DNA of 64,000 nt from Allokutzneria sp. A3M-2-11 16 (GCF_024213555.1 NZ_JANAVO010000001.1:372001-436000), one strand, 5' to 3'; shown: positions 27,448-36,040, counted from the stretch's first letter. Notes: generated from the sequence alone by a model not told the origin. Translations and numbers: made by a program.

Positions 27448-27796
27448 CAGAAGTTCTCCGGCCGGATCAGGGAGATCAACGGGAGCGGGGTGGTCATGGA
27501 GCACCGGCGCAAGCGTGCCGTTCGGCTGGGCTTAGATAACGGTCCCTGACACGTCCTTGACGAGGACTACCTCGGCGTTTACGGGCTCCTTACACTCTGT
27601 GTGACGGCGGCAACCACGAACCTTCACCCAGGGCGGGAGGCCTCACGCCGATGAGGCCACCGTCTGCGACCACGCTTCGGCTGTGGCCGCACGAACGGAC
27701 TAATCACCTTCAACCGCGCTGATTCATTTCACGCCATGAGGAATGTATTTTTCACTTCGCGTGAAGGGCGCGGGTCCGGACGACGAGGAGGTCGAC
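27448..27796. other. Divergent intergenic region kdpD / asnB
   Basis: 349 bases that must hold both promoters. Visible are a 7-bp hairpin ggcctca/tgaggcc (27639-27658) and, 32 bases before the asnB start, a dyad ttcac-n5-gtgaa (27751-27765) in an A/T-rich patch with tttcac nearby, possible sites for an asnB regulator. No convincing gene is present. Confidence 0.4.
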
Positions 27797-29626
27797 GTGT
27801 GCGGCATTACCGGCTGGGTGGCCTTTGCACGCGACCTGACCTGCGAACAGGCCACGTTGGAGGCCATGACCGCCACGATGCGTGAGCGTGGCCCGGACGC
27901 GGGCGCCACCTGGTTGGCCCAGCACGCGGCGCTCGGCCACCGGAGGCTGGCGGTGATCGACATCGAGGGCGGCGCGCAGCCGATGGCCGCCGACACCCCG
28001 GACGGCCAGGTGGTGCTGACCTACAGCGGCGAGGTCTACAACTACGTCGAGCTGCGGGACGAGCTGCGCCGCCGGGGCCACGCGTTCCGCACCGCCAGCG
28101 ACACCGAGGTGGTGCTGCGCGCCTACCTGGAGTGGGGCGACGCGCTGGTCGACCGGCTCAACGGCATGTACGCCTTCGCGATCTGGGACGCGCGCGCCGA
28201 GCGCCTGCTGCTGGTCCGCGACCGCCTCGGGGTGAAACCGCTCTACCTCTACCGCACCGCGGACGGGGTGCTCTTCGGCTCGGAGCCCAAGGCGATCCTG
28301 GCGAACCCGCTGGCCAAGCGCCGCATCGGCCTCAACGGGCTGCGGGAGCTCTTCGCGTACAGCAAGACCGTCGGCGAGGCCGTCTGGGCCGGGATGCGCG
28401 AGCTCAAGCCCGGCAGGCTCGCCGTCATGGACCGCTCCGGCCTGCGGGAACGGACCTACTGGCAACTCGAGGCCAAGCCGCACGAAGACGACGTCGAGGC
28501 CACCTGCGGCCGGGTCCGGGAGCTGCTGGACGACATCGTGCGGCGCCAGCTGGTCTCGGACGTGCCGCAGTGCGTCCTGCTGTCCGGCGGCCTGGACTCC
28601 AGCGCGCTGACCGGGCTGGCCGCGCAGCACCTGACCCCGCTGCGCACGTTCGCGGTCGACTTCGTCGGCCAGACGGACAACTTCACCGCCAACGTGCTCC
28701 AGGACAGCCCCGATGCCCCGTTCGTGAAGGACGTGGCCGCCCACGTCGGCACCGAGCACACCGACATCGTGCTCGACCACTCGACGCTCGCCGATCCGGC
28801 CGTGCGTGCGGCCGCGGTCGCCGCACGCGACATCCCGATCGGCCTCGGCGACATGGACAACTCGCTCTACCTGCTGTCCAAGGCGGTGCGGGAGCACTCC
28901 ACGGTGGCGATCTCCGGCGAGTCGGCCGACGAGGTCTTCGGCGGTTACTGGTGGTTCCACGACCCGGGCATCCAGCGCGGCAAGCTGCAACCGTGGGTCT
29001 CCGGGCCCGGCGGGCAGCAGAGCGTCGGGCGACCGTTGCTGCGCAAGGAGCTGCGCGACCAGCTGGACATCGGCACGTTCCTGAAGGACAGCTACGCGGC
29101 CACGCGCGCCGAGTCACCGGTGCTGGCTGGCGAGGACCCGCACGAACGGCGGATGCGGCAGATCTCCTACGCGCACCTGACCCGGTTCCTGCCGTACATG
29201 CTCGACCGCAAGGACCGGATGAGCATGGCGGTCGGCCTGGAGGTCCGGGTGCCGTTCTGCGACTACCGCCTGGTCGAGTACGTGTTCAACGCCCCGTGGG
29301 CGATGCAGACCCACGACGGGCGGGAGAAGAGCCTGCTGCGCTCCGCCGTCCAGGACGTCATCCCCCGGTCGGTGCTGGAGCGGCGCAAGAGCCCGTACCC
29401 GTCCACCCAGGAGCTCAAATACGTGATGGCCCTGCAGGAGCAGGTTGAAGAATTGTTGAACGATCGGAGTAATCCAACTTTCAACATTATTGATACGGCC
29501 TGGGCCCGTGAAATCGTTTCCAGGGAGCCTGGCTCACTCAATCGTGTGGACCGACTGTTCACAGAACGCCTGCTAGACATCGCTGCGTGGCTAGGTTCTC
29601 ACCGACTTGAGCTACACCTAACTTGA
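27797..29626 (+). CDS. asnB: Asparagine synthase (glutamine-hydrolysing)
   Basis: 609 residues. Makes asparagine from aspartate, ATP and glutamine. The GTG at 27797 is chosen because the next codon gives the catalytic Cys2 (CGITGWVAF) and GAGGAGG lies at ideal distance. The class II amidotransferase domain covers about 1-200 (RGPDAGATW, RLAVID, YNYVELR); the synthetase domain carries the PP-motif LLSGGLDSSALTG and SGESADEVFGGYWWF. Because Cys2 is kept, it is not a lasso-type cyclase. The last 60 codons are markedly richer in A/T than the rest. The next gene is a LysR-type HTH protein. Confidence 0.93.
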   Translation: MCGITGWVAFARDLTCEQATLEAMTATMRERGPDAGATWLAQHAALGHRRLAVIDIEGGAQPMAADTPDGQVVLTYSGEVYNYVELRDELRRRGHAFRTASDTEVVLRAYLEWGDALVDRLNGMYAFAIWDARAERLLLVRDRLGVKPLYLYRTADGVLFGSEPKAILANPLAKRRIGLNGLRELFAYSKTVGEAVWAGMRELKPGRLAVMDRSGLRERTYWQLEAKPHEDDVEATCGRVRELLDDIVRRQLVSDVPQCVLLSGGLDSSALTGLAAQHLTPLRTFAVDFVGQTDNFTANVLQDSPDAPFVKDVAAHVGTEHTDIVLDHSTLADPAVRAAAVAARDIPIGLGDMDNSLYLLSKAVREHSTVAISGESADEVFGGYWWFHDPGIQRGKLQPWVSGPGGQQSVGRPLLRKELRDQLDIGTFLKDSYAATRAESPVLAGEDPHERRMRQISYAHLTRFLPYMLDRKDRMSMAVGLEVRVPFCDYRLVEYVFNAPWAMQTHDGREKSLLRSAVQDVIPRSVLERRKSPYPSTQELKYVMALQEQVEELLNDRSNPTFNIIDTAWAREIVSREPGSLNRVDRLFTERLLDIAAWLGSHRLELHLT

Positions 29627-29930
29627 CTGCGCCTCACCCAGAAGAGAAAGTTGTGAACGGCTACAAACGCACACGGCGATCGGCCCTGAGGCGTTCGATG
29701 TCCTCCTCTGAACGGATGACACCTGAGTAGTAACCCGTTCAGGCGAGCAAACAGTCACCCTCGGGTGAACCGGAGCAAATTTTGTACTCCGGTCGGGCGC
29801 TTGAGACCCCGATTGATGGACTTAGTCGTGACACGTTGGTAATGTCCTGATTATCCGGTGTTGTTGGTGAAGTTCTGCCTGGATGAAGCCGGGGTAATCA
29901 CAGCGCGGTGACCCCTGGGGGAGGATTCGG
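29627..29930. other. A/T-richer intergenic region after asnB
   Basis: 304 bases between asnB and the LysR-type gene. It contains two abutting dyads, tcaccc-tc-gggtga (29755-29768) and accggag-n11-ctccggt (29769-29793), which could be an asnB terminator or operator sites for the small LysR protein 138 bases downstream. A 25-codon frame at 29653-29730 has a weak ribosome site and no supporting features. Confidence 0.4.
29769..29793. repeat. 7-bp inverted repeat upstream of the LysR-type gene
   Basis: Arms accggag (29769-29775) and ctccggt (29787-29793) around an A/T-rich centre caaattttgta. Directly preceded by the dyad tcaccctcgggtga (29755-29768). Placed between asnB and the HTH-only gene; terminator or operator. 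Confidence 0.45.
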
Positions 29931-30245
29931 ATGCACGAGCGGGAGTTTCGAGCGTTCGTCTCGATCGCGGACCTAGGTCGCATGGACCTGGCCGCAAAGT
30001 CCTTGGGTTATTCCCAGCCAGCGATCAGCTACCAGATCAAGTCCCTGGAGCAGTCTCTCGGTACCAAGCTCTTCACCCGCGATCCAGCGGGTGCGAGGTT
30101 GACCCGAGAGGGACAGATGATCTTGCCTTCGGTTCGAGCGGTGCTCATGCTGATCGACAGCATCAAGGAGCTGTCGGTTCGCAACAACGAGCCCGTGCCC
30201 ACCACGAGTTTCGAGTGGGCGACGAGCCAGCTGCGCTCCAGCTGA
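29931..30245 (+). CDS. LysR-type DNA-binding domain protein without effector domain
   Basis: 104 residues that correspond only to the LysR winged-helix domain and linker helix: FRAFVSIADLGRMDLAAKSL, then GYSQPAISYQIKSLEQSLGT, then LFTRDPAGARLTREGQMILP. A full LysR protein has about 300 residues; here the chain ends about 20 residues after the linker helix with a normal stop and a clear terminator. ATG at 29931 follows GGGGGAGG. It is either a truncated relic or a true minimal regulator, possibly of asnB. An intact ribosome site and undisturbed frame favour a functional gene. Confidence 0.85.
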   Translation: MHEREFRAFVSIADLGRMDLAAKSLGYSQPAISYQIKSLEQSLGTKLFTRDPAGARLTREGQMILPSVRAVLMLIDSIKELSVRNNEPVPTTSFEWATSQLRSS

Positions 30246-30256
30246 GAACAACCTTC

Positions 30257-30285
30257 CCCGTGACCGTTCGGCAGCAGGTCACGGG
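30257..30285 (+). terminator. Hairpin after the LysR-type gene
   Basis: Perfect 9-bp arms cccgtgacc (30257-30265) and ggtcacggg (30277-30285), loop 11 bases, starting 12 bases past the stop at 30245. Terminator for the plus-strand gene. Confidence 0.65.
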
Positions 30286-30304
30286 CCGATGAGAACGATC
30301 GTGA

Positions 30305-30331
30305 AGGGGCGGTCCCGAAGGGGCCGCCCCT
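30305..30331. terminator. Second hairpin between convergent lysR-type gene and mutM
   Basis: Arms aggggcggtccc (30305-30316) and ggggccgcccct (30320-30331) pair over 12 bases with one mismatch. It ends about 20 bases from the mutM stop and could terminate both directions. Confidence 0.6.
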
Positions 30332-30351
30332 CGCGTATGCCGTGGGCACGC

Positions 30352-31197
30352 TCAGCGAGGGGCTCGCTGGCACTTCGGGCAGGAGAAGGACGACCTGTTC
30401 ATGAAGGACTCGCGGATGATCGCGGTGCCGCAGCGCCCGCACGGCCTGTTCTCCTGGCCGTAGGCCGCCAGTGAGCGGTCGAAGTAGCCGGACTGCCCGT
30501 TGACGTTGACGTAGAGCGCGTCGAACGAGGTGCCGCCCGCGACCAGTGCCTCCCGCATGACGTCGGTCGCCGCCTCCAGCAACTCCGTCGCCTTGGCCTT
30601 GGTCAGCCCGTTGGCCGGGCGCGACCAGTGCAGCTTCGTCCGCCACAGCGCCTCGTCGGCGTAGATGTTGCCGATGCCGGAGACCACCGTCTGGTCCAGC
30701 AGGGCCCGCTTCACCTCGGTGCGCCGGGCGCGCAGCGCGGCCACCCCGGTGGCGAGATCGAACTCGGCGTCCAGCGGATCGCGGCCGATGTGCGCGATCG
30801 GCACGGGCAGCCCGGCCACCAGCTCGGTCAGCGCCAGGCCACCGAAGGTGCGCTGGTCGACGAAACGCAGCTCCGGACCGTCGTCGGCGAAGCGCACGCG
30901 CACCCGCAGGTGGGTCTCGTCCGGCGTGCCCACGGGCTGGACCAGCATCTGGCCGCTCATGCCGAGGTGCGCGACGACCGCGTCGGCGGCGCCGTCCAGC
31001 TCGATCCACAGGTACTTGCCGCGGCGGCGGGCGGCGTCGAAGCGCCTGCCGCTCAACCGGGAGGCGAAGTCCACCGGGCCGGGTACGTGCCTGCGCACCG
31101 CGCGCGGGTGCAGCACCTCGACGCGGTCGACGGTCCGGCCCGCGACATGCCGTTCCAGTCCAGCGCGGACGACCTCGACCTCGGGAAGTTCCGGCAC
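30352..31197 (-). CDS. mutM: Formamidopyrimidine-DNA glycosylase (MutM/Fpg)
   Basis: 281 residues. Removes 8-oxoguanine and formamidopyrimidines and nicks the abasic site. After the start codon the chain reads [16 protein letters not shown], giving the catalytic N-terminal proline and Glu; [17 protein letters not shown] marks the H2TH region and a zinc finger CGRCGTAI...CPKC closes the protein. All four cysteines are present. GTG at 31197 has GAGGAGG. Follows rnc on the same strand after 15 bases, as in many actinobacteria. Confidence 0.97.
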   Translation of the reverse strand: MPELPEVEVVRAGLERHVAGRTVDRVEVLHPRAVRRHVPGPVDFASRLSGRRFDAARRRGKYLWIELDGAADAVVAHLGMSGQMLVQPVGTPDETHLRVRVRFADDGPELRFVDQRTFGGLALTELVAGLPVPIAHIGRDPLDAEFDLATGVAALRARRTEVKRALLDQTVVSGIGNIYADEALWRTKLHWSRPANGLTKAKATELLEAATDVMREALVAGGTSFDALYVNVNGQSGYFDRSLAAYGQENRPCGRCGTAIIRESFMNRSSFSCPKCQRAPR

Positions 31198-31212
31198 GCC
31201 CGTCCTCCTCGA

Positions 31213-31977
31213 TCAGGAGGCGGCGTCCGCCTCACCCTCGTCACCCTCGGCGGCCAGGCGAACCTGCTCGGAGAGGATGCGCCAGGCGGCCTCGGCGGCC
31301 TTCTGCTCGGCTTCCTTCTTCGTGCGGCCCTCGCCGGTGCCCTGCGGCTTGCCACCGACGATGACGGTGGCGGTGAACTCCTTGCGGTGATCCGGCCCCT
31401 CTTCGGAGACCCGGTACTCGGGAACGCCGAGCCCGGCGGCCGCGGTGAGCTCCTGGAGGCTGGTCTTCCAGTCCAGGCCGGCACCGCGCCGGGGGGCCTC
31501 CTCGAGCAGTCCGTCGAAGAGGCGGTGCACGAGGGTGTGCGAGGTCTCGATGCCGTGCTCGAGGTACACCGCGCCGATCACCGCTTCCAGGCCGTCGGCC
31601 AGGATGCTTGGCTTGTCCCTGCCGCCGGTGAGCTCCTCGCCCTTGCCCAGCAGCAGGTGCGCGCCGAGCCCACCCGGACCGAGGGTGCGCGCCACTCCGG
31701 CCAGCGCGTGCATGTTGACCACGCTGGCGCGCAGCTTGGCGAGCTGCCCCTCGGGAAGGTCCGGGTGCGCCCGGTACAGGTGATCGGTGATCACCACGCT
31801 GAGCACCGAGTCACCGAGGAACTCCAGCCTCTCGTTCGGCGGAAGACCGCCGTTCTCGTAGGCGTAGGACCGGTGCGTCAGTGCCAGCGTGAGCAGTTCG
31901 ATGCCGAGTCCGACACCGAGCGCTTCCAGCAGCGGGGCGCGATCAGGCGCGGGTCCCCGCGACGGTCTGCTCCCCAC
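31213..31977 (-). CDS. rnc: Ribonuclease III
   Basis: 254 residues. Cuts double-stranded RNA, including rRNA precursors. The catalytic signature [20 protein letters not shown] (about 48-67) and the second acidic cluster [16 protein letters not shown] are intact; a C-terminal dsRNA-binding domain ([28 protein letters not shown]) follows, then an acidic tail. GTG start at 31977 with GGAG eight bases upstream. Lies between rpmF and mutM in a conserved unit. Confidence 0.97.
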   Translation of the reverse strand: MGSRPSRGPAPDRAPLLEALGVGLGIELLTLALTHRSYAYENGGLPPNERLEFLGDSVLSVVITDHLYRAHPDLPEGQLAKLRASVVNMHALAGVARTLGPGGLGAHLLLGKGEELTGGRDKPSILADGLEAVIGAVYLEHGIETSHTLVHRLFDGLLEEAPRRGAGLDWKTSLQELTAAAGLGVPEYRVSEEGPDHRKEFTATVIVGGKPQGTGEGRTKKEAEQKAAEAAWRILSEQVRLAAEGDEGEADAAS

Positions 31978-31998
31978 GATCTAGTCTCCCCGCCTGGT

Positions 31999-32181
31999 TC
32001 AGGCGGGGGTGACGACCTGGCGGCCGTCGTACTGACCGCACTGCGGGCAGGCCACGTGCATCAGCTTCGGCGCACGGCAGGCGCGGTTGGAGCAGGTCGC
32101 CAGGTTCGGGGCGCTGGCCTTCCACTGGGAGCGGCGCGAGCGGGTGTTGGACCGCGACATCCTGCGCTTGGGGACGGCCAC
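31999..32181 (-). CDS. rpmF: 50S ribosomal protein L32
   Basis: 60 residues. The [20 protein letters not shown] beginning is diagnostic. Four cysteines (pattern CSNRAC and CPQC) form the zinc-binding site, so this is the zinc-containing form. Two bases separate its start from the yceD stop; the pair is usually co-transcribed and followed by rnc, as here. Confidence 0.98.
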   Translation of the reverse strand: MAVPKRRMSRSNTRSRRSQWKASAPNLATCSNRACRAPKLMHVACPQCGQYDGRQVVTPA

Positions 32182-32183
32182 GA

Positions 32184-32771
32184 CTAGTTCTCCTCTGAGT
32201 TGTTTCCAGCCTCGCCGAACCGCCCTTGCAACGCGGCCCAGCGAGGGTCAATCTTCTCATGCCCGTGGTCCGGGCCGAGATCGGCCAGCTTCTCACCGCA
32301 CTCCACGCACAGCCCCGGGCAGTCCGGGGTGCACAGCGGAGCGGCGGGCAGGGTCAGCACGATGGTGTCGCGCGCGACCGGTTCCAGGTCGAGCAGGTCG
32401 TCGACGAGCCTGCTGACCTCGTCCTCGTCCGTACTGGCCTCGGTGGCGCTGTCCGGGTAGGCGAACAGCTCCGTGACCCGGACCTCGACCTCACCGCTGA
32501 GCGGGTCCAGGCAGCGGGAGCACTCCCCCACCGTCGGCCCGCTGACGGTACCGGTGACGAGCACGCCCTCGACCACGGACTCCAGCAGCACGTCGAACTC
32601 GACCTCGGCGCCCGAGGGGATGCCGATGACGTCGACCATGCCGACGTCGCCGGTGGCCTCGAACTTCCGGTGGTAACCACGGCTGGAGCCCGGGCGCCGC
32701 CCCAGGTCCCGGGTGTCGATGACCCACGGTCCGGTCGGCGGCCGCTGCGTGGTTCTGTTGCGATCAGACAT
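32184..32771 (-). CDS. yceD: YceD/DUF177-family protein
   Basis: 195 residues of the DUF177 family that nearly always precedes rpmF; linked to 23S rRNA handling in other organisms. The [13 protein letters not shown] motif in the middle and a C-terminal [13 protein letters not shown] cluster suggest a metal-binding site. The long open frame upstream is not conserved; ATG at 32771 (MSDRNRTTQ) is chosen, where the recognisable chain begins. First gene of yceD-rpmF-rnc-mutM. Confidence 0.93.
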   Translation of the reverse strand: MSDRNRTTQRPPTGPWVIDTRDLGRRPGSSRGYHRKFEATGDVGMVDVIGIPSGAEVEFDVLLESVVEGVLVTGTVSGPTVGECSRCLDPLSGEVEVRVTELFAYPDSATEASTDEDEVSRLVDDLLDLEPVARDTIVLTLPAAPLCTPDCPGLCVECGEKLADLGPDHGHEKIDPRWAALQGRFGEAGNNSEEN

Positions 32772-32869
32772 GAGTGTGAGGTGTGCGGCCGTGGTCGGTT
32801 GGCGGCCAGCCCGCCCAGGGTACGGGACGCGACCTCCAAGAACGAAATCCGTTCCCGGTGCCCGCCGGG

Positions 32870-33631
32870 TCAGTAACCGCCGCGGTGCCGGGTGGGACGA
32901 GGGCCGGCCGGCTCCTCTTCGGCGTAGTCGAAGACGGTGTCGTGGCTCGGGCCGCCCCGGCCGCGGAGCTGGGCCCGGCCCTTGCCGACGGTGCGCAGCG
33001 TGCGGCCGAGCAGGTCCTCGAACTCGCCGAGCTTGCTGTCCACGTAGGCGTCGCACTCGGAACGGAGGCGGCCCGCCTCCTGGTTGGCGGCGTCGACCAC
33101 CCGGGCCGACTCGCTGTGCGCGGCGCGGACCACCTCGGTCTGGTCGACCATGCGGGCCTGCTCGGCGCGGCCCTCGTCGACGGAGCGCTCGTAGGAGGCG
33201 CGGCCTGCCTGGATCATCCGGTCCGCCTCGGACTCCGCCCGGCCGACCGCGTCCTCGTACTCGTGCCGGGCCGCGGCGGCGATCCGCTCGGCCTCGGCCT
33301 CGGCGTCGGCGACCATGCGCTCGGCCCGCGCCCTGGCCTCGGCGAGCAGACGGTCGGCCTCCTCGCGGGCCTCGGTGACCGTCTGCTCGGCCTCGGCACG
33401 GGAGCTGGTGATGCTGTGCTCTGCCTGCTGCGCGGCCTTGTTGACCACGTCGTCGCGGTGGTCCAGGACGTCCTGTGCGTCGTCGAGCTCACCGGGGATC
33501 GCGTCCCGGATCTCGTCGAGCAGTTCCAGGACGTCACCCCGCGGAACGACGCACCCGGAGGTCATGGGAACGCCGCGCGCCTCCTCGACGATCGTGACGA
33601 GCTCGTCAAGCGCCTCGAAGACCCGGTACAC
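32870..33631 (-). CDS. sepIVA: DivIVA-like septation protein SepIVA
   Basis: 253 residues: a short DivIVA-type N-terminus (YRVFEALDELVTIVEEARG, then VVPRGDVLELLDEIRDAIP), then a long Ala/Glu/Arg coiled coil (about 65-205) and a Gly/Arg-rich tail. Matches the mycobacterial septation factor SepIVA (Rv2927c type) in both sequence plan and location between coaD and the rnc region. Expected at the division site or intracellular membrane domain. It is 98 bases upstream of yceD. Confidence 0.88.
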   Translation of the reverse strand: MYRVFEALDELVTIVEEARGVPMTSGCVVPRGDVLELLDEIRDAIPGELDDAQDVLDHRDDVVNKAAQQAEHSITSSRAEAEQTVTEAREEADRLLAEARARAERMVADAEAEAERIAAAARHEYEDAVGRAESEADRMIQAGRASYERSVDEGRAEQARMVDQTEVVRAAHSESARVVDAANQEAGRLRSECDAYVDSKLGEFEDLLGRTLRTVGKGRAQLRGRGGPSHDTVFDYAEEEPAGPRPTRHRGGY

Positions 33632-33727
33632 GTGCCACTCCTCGCCCCGCAGTCGACTGTCCAGCGTCCAGTCTGCCGTGTCGACGGGCCGGACGGCGGG
33701 ATCTCACCACGCGTGTCAGGCAGTGAT

Positions 33728-34156
33728 TCAGGCGTTGACGTTGACGAGGACGAAGCTCTTGTAGTGATCGGCGGTGTAGAAGAACTCGTTGCCGGAGCCG
33801 GTCACTATCCGCTTGGCACCGCGGTGGCCGATGCCGGGCGTCTTGACCGTGAACTCCTTGTAGTAGTTGGCGGCGCACTTCGGCAGCAGGTTCTCGCGGT
33901 TGCCGAAGGTGGTGCCGTCCTGCGGGTACGGGTAGGGCCCGTTCTTCTTGATGAGGTTGACCGTGTCGGTCGCCTCGCGGGGCAGGGCCGAGAGGTTCTT
34001 CTTGGTGTAGGAGGAGGTGTCCCCGCAGGCCGGTTGGGCCGCAATGGATCGCGCGTCGGCGGGGGCGGCGGAAGCGACGGCGGGGGCCAGGGCGCCCAGT
34101 GCCACCAGGACGGCCGCGAGCAGGGTCTGCGCAACGCGTGCTGTGATCGGCTTCAT
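33728..34156 (-). CDS. Secreted guanyl-specific ribonuclease (RNase Sa/barnase type)
   Basis: 142 residues with a signal peptide (MKPITARVAQTLLAAVLVAL, cleavage near ASAAP). The mature domain has FGNRENLLP, YYKEFTVKTPG, HRGAKRIVTGSG and YTADHYKSFVLV, matching the RNase Sa fold; glutamate in KEFTV, arginine in KRIVTG and histidine in DHY are the expected catalytic residues. Cysteine count is two, fitting one disulfide. ATG at 34156 is chosen for the signal peptide. No barstar-like inhibitor gene is nearby; secretion may make one unnecessary. Confidence 0.9.
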   Translation of the reverse strand: MKPITARVAQTLLAAVLVALGALAPAVASAAPADARSIAAQPACGDTSSYTKKNLSALPREATDTVNLIKKNGPYPYPQDGTTFGNRENLLPKCAANYYKEFTVKTPGIGHRGAKRIVTGSGNEFFYTADHYKSFVLVNVNA

Positions 34157-34200
34157 GGTCGGACGGTAACGATCTCCCATGATCGTCCACAGACATCGAT

Positions 34201-34683
34201 ATGAACTTTCGAAGGCGGGAAAACCACGTGCATACGGAAGTAGGAAGTTTTCGCCGAGCGGTTTCAACCGATGTGGACGCGATTGTGCGCATGCTCGCCG
34301 ACGATCCGCTGGGGGCGCTCCGGGAGAGCCCCGGCGACCCCGCCTACCTGCGCGCTTTCGCCGAGATCGACGCCGATCCGAACCAGCTCCTGGTGGTCGC
34401 CGAGAACGGCGGTGAGGTGGTGGCGACCATGCAGCTGAGCTTCATTCCCGGTCTGTCCCGGCTGGGAATGTCCCGCTGTCAGATCGAGGCCGTTCGGGTG
34501 CGCGACGACCAGCGGGGTTCGGGTCTCGGCGAAGCGATGATCCGCTGGGGCGTCGAGCGGGCGCGGGAGCGGGGGTGCGGCCTGGTGCAGCTGACCACCG
34601 ACGCCACCCGGGCCGACGCGCGGCGGTTCTACGAACGGATCGGGTTCACGCCGAGCCACGTCGGCATGAAGCTCGCGCTCTAG
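34201..34683 (+). CDS. GNAT-family N-acetyltransferase
   Basis: 160 residues. Acetyl-CoA-binding region QIEAVRVRDDQRGSGLGEAMIRWGVERARERG (about 97-128) with the Q/RxxGxG/A loop, then ARRFYERIGFTPSHVGMKL, the standard GNAT end. Substrate unknown. Divergent from the RNase gene (gap 44 bases) and convergent with coaD, overlapping its stop by four bases. The start may be the ATG at 34201 or a later GTG; the ribosome site is weak. Confidence 0.87.
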   Translation: MNFRRRENHVHTEVGSFRRAVSTDVDAIVRMLADDPLGALRESPGDPAYLRAFAEIDADPNQLLVVAENGGEVVATMQLSFIPGLSRLGMSRCQIEAVRVRDDQRGSGLGEAMIRWGVERARERGCGLVQLTTDATRADARRFYERIGFTPSHVGMKLAL

Positions 34684-35162
34684 CGGGTCTCCGCGAGGCG
34701 GGCGGCGAGGCGCTCGTCGACCGCGGGCGGCAGCAGGTGCGAGACGTCACCGCCGTAGGTGGCCACGTCCTTGACCAGCGAGCTGGAGAGGAAGCTGTAG
34801 ACCGGGTTGGTGGCGATGAACATCGTGTCGATGCCGGAGAGGCGCTGGTTCATCTGCGCCATCTGCAGCTCGTACTCGAAATCGCTGACCGCGCGCAGGC
34901 CCTTGACGATCGCCTGGACCTCGTTGGCCTTGCAGTAGTCCACCAGCAGGCCGTACCAGGAGTCGATGCGCACGTTGGGCAGGTGCGGCGTGACGTCGCG
35001 GAGCATCTCCATGCGCTCCTCGACGGTGAACAGGCTGCGCTTGTTCTTGTTGATCATCACAGCGACGACGACCTCGTCGAACAGACCGGCCGCCCGCTCG
35101 ATGATGTCCAAGTGGCCGTTGGTCACTGGGTCATAGGAGCCGGGGTAAACGGCACGCCTCAT
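34680..35162 (-). CDS. coaD: Pantetheine-phosphate adenylyltransferase CoaD
   Basis: 160 residues; penultimate step of coenzyme A synthesis. YPGSYDPVTNGHLDII supplies the nucleotidyl-transfer H-x-G-H type motif, VKGLRAVSDFEYELQMA and SSSLVKDVATYGGDV the substrate and ATP contacts. ATG at 35162 (MRRAVYPG). In most actinobacteria coaD follows rsmD on the same strand; here rsmD is divergent, 116 bases away. Confidence 0.97.
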   Translation of the reverse strand: MRRAVYPGSYDPVTNGHLDIIERAAGLFDEVVVAVMINKNKRSLFTVEERMEMLRDVTPHLPNVRIDSWYGLLVDYCKANEVQAIVKGLRAVSDFEYELQMAQMNQRLSGIDTMFIATNPVYSFLSSSLVKDVATYGGDVSHLLPPAVDERLAARLAETR

Positions 35163-35278
35163 GGGCGGGACCGTAACAGGATTCGGATATCGCGCCACCG
35201 CTTGGTCGCGGCGAGTGGGAAGTGTCACCCGGGCTCACCGGCCGAACGGAGCACCACCGCCGGTGGGAGTATTGCCCG

Positions 35279-35833
35279 GTGACGCGAATCGTTGCCGGGA
35301 CCGCGGGCGGACGCCGGCTCGCGGTGCCACCCAAGGGAACCAGGCCGACGTCGGACCGGGTGCGGGAAGCGCTGTTCAGCGCGCTCGAAGCACTGGTGGA
35401 CCTGGACGGCGCGCGGGTTCTGGACCTCTACGCGGGTTCGGGCGCGCTCGGCTTCGAGTCGTTGTCCCGCGGAGCGGTGGCGGCGACCTTCGTGGAGTCC
35501 AACCGCCGAGCGGGAGAGGTCCTCCGCAGCAACGCCGCGGACCTCGGACTGCCGGGCGCGGACGTGCGGAACGGTACGGCGGACACGGTGTTGTCGACGG
35601 GCACGGGCACGCCGTACGACGTGGTCTTCGCCGATCCGCCCTACGACCTGACCAACGAGGCGCTGCACAGGACGCTGACCGTGCTGGTCGAATCGGGGTG
35701 GACCGCGCCCGGCACCGTGGTCGTGGTCGAACGCGCCGTGCGGAGCGGGGACCCGGCGTGGCCATCACCGCTCGTCCCGCTCCGCACCCGCCGCTACGGC
35801 GACACCGCCGTCCACTGGGCCGAACACGCCTGA
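35279..35833 (+). CDS. rsmD: 16S rRNA (guanine(966)-N(2))-methyltransferase RsmD
   Basis: 184 residues. Starts RIVAGTAGGRRLAVP after the GTG at 35279 (GGTGGGAG upstream); SAM motif VLDLYAGSGALGFE and catalytic FADPPYDL are present. Modifies the 30S P-site region. Its usual partner coaD is divergent here, so an inversion of one of the two genes has occurred relative to common gene order. Confidence 0.95.
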   Translation: MTRIVAGTAGGRRLAVPPKGTRPTSDRVREALFSALEALVDLDGARVLDLYAGSGALGFESLSRGAVAATFVESNRRAGEVLRSNAADLGLPGADVRNGTADTVLSTGTGTPYDVVFADPPYDLTNEALHRTLTVLVESGWTAPGTVVVVERAVRSGDPAWPSPLVPLRTRRYGDTAVHWAEHA

Positions 35834-35884
35834 CTCACACTCCACCTCCGTCTCCGCCAATGCCGCGTTTGTTCCGTTGAAGTG

Positions 35885-35935
35885 CCCTGAATGAGTCATT
35901 GAGGGCGCTCAAGTACCTCAATGACTCATTCAGGG
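35885..35935. terminator. Perfect 20-bp inverted repeat with GAGTCATT core
   Basis: Arms 35885-35904 (ccctgaatgagtcattgagg) and 35916-35935 are exact complements around an 11-base loop, 52 bases past the rsmD stop. Much lower in G+C than its surroundings. Likely a dispersed palindromic repeat acting as a terminator. Confidence 0.65.
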
Positions 35936-35954
35936 AATAAACGGGGGTGGAGAG

Positions 35955-35965
35955 TCCACTGTGGA
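35955..35965. repeat. Intergenic copy of the recurrent palindrome TCCACTGTGGA
   Basis: The only copy outside a coding region of an 11-bp palindrome found at least ten times in this window (others start at 3634, 13412, 21186, 37208, 40065, 42652, 52219, 62336, 63775). It lies between the 20-bp inverted repeat and the MFS start. See the finding on this motif. Confidence 0.7.
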
Positions 35966-36040
35966 TGGTGGTGGGCGTTGTTGCCACAGAGGGGCAGTTG
36001 CACCGTCGTCGCAACGGGTTTCGCGTCGTATGTTGCCAGT

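Noticed and set aside
24868-27549. Plus-strand open frame opposite kdpD
   Set aside because: Antisense shadow, no recognisable domain, no ribosome site.
27797-29626. asnB as a lasso-peptide cyclase with a precursor at 29653
   Set aside because: The catalytic Cys2 and full glutaminase domain are present, and the 25-codon frame downstream has no leader motif or partner protease/RRE gene.
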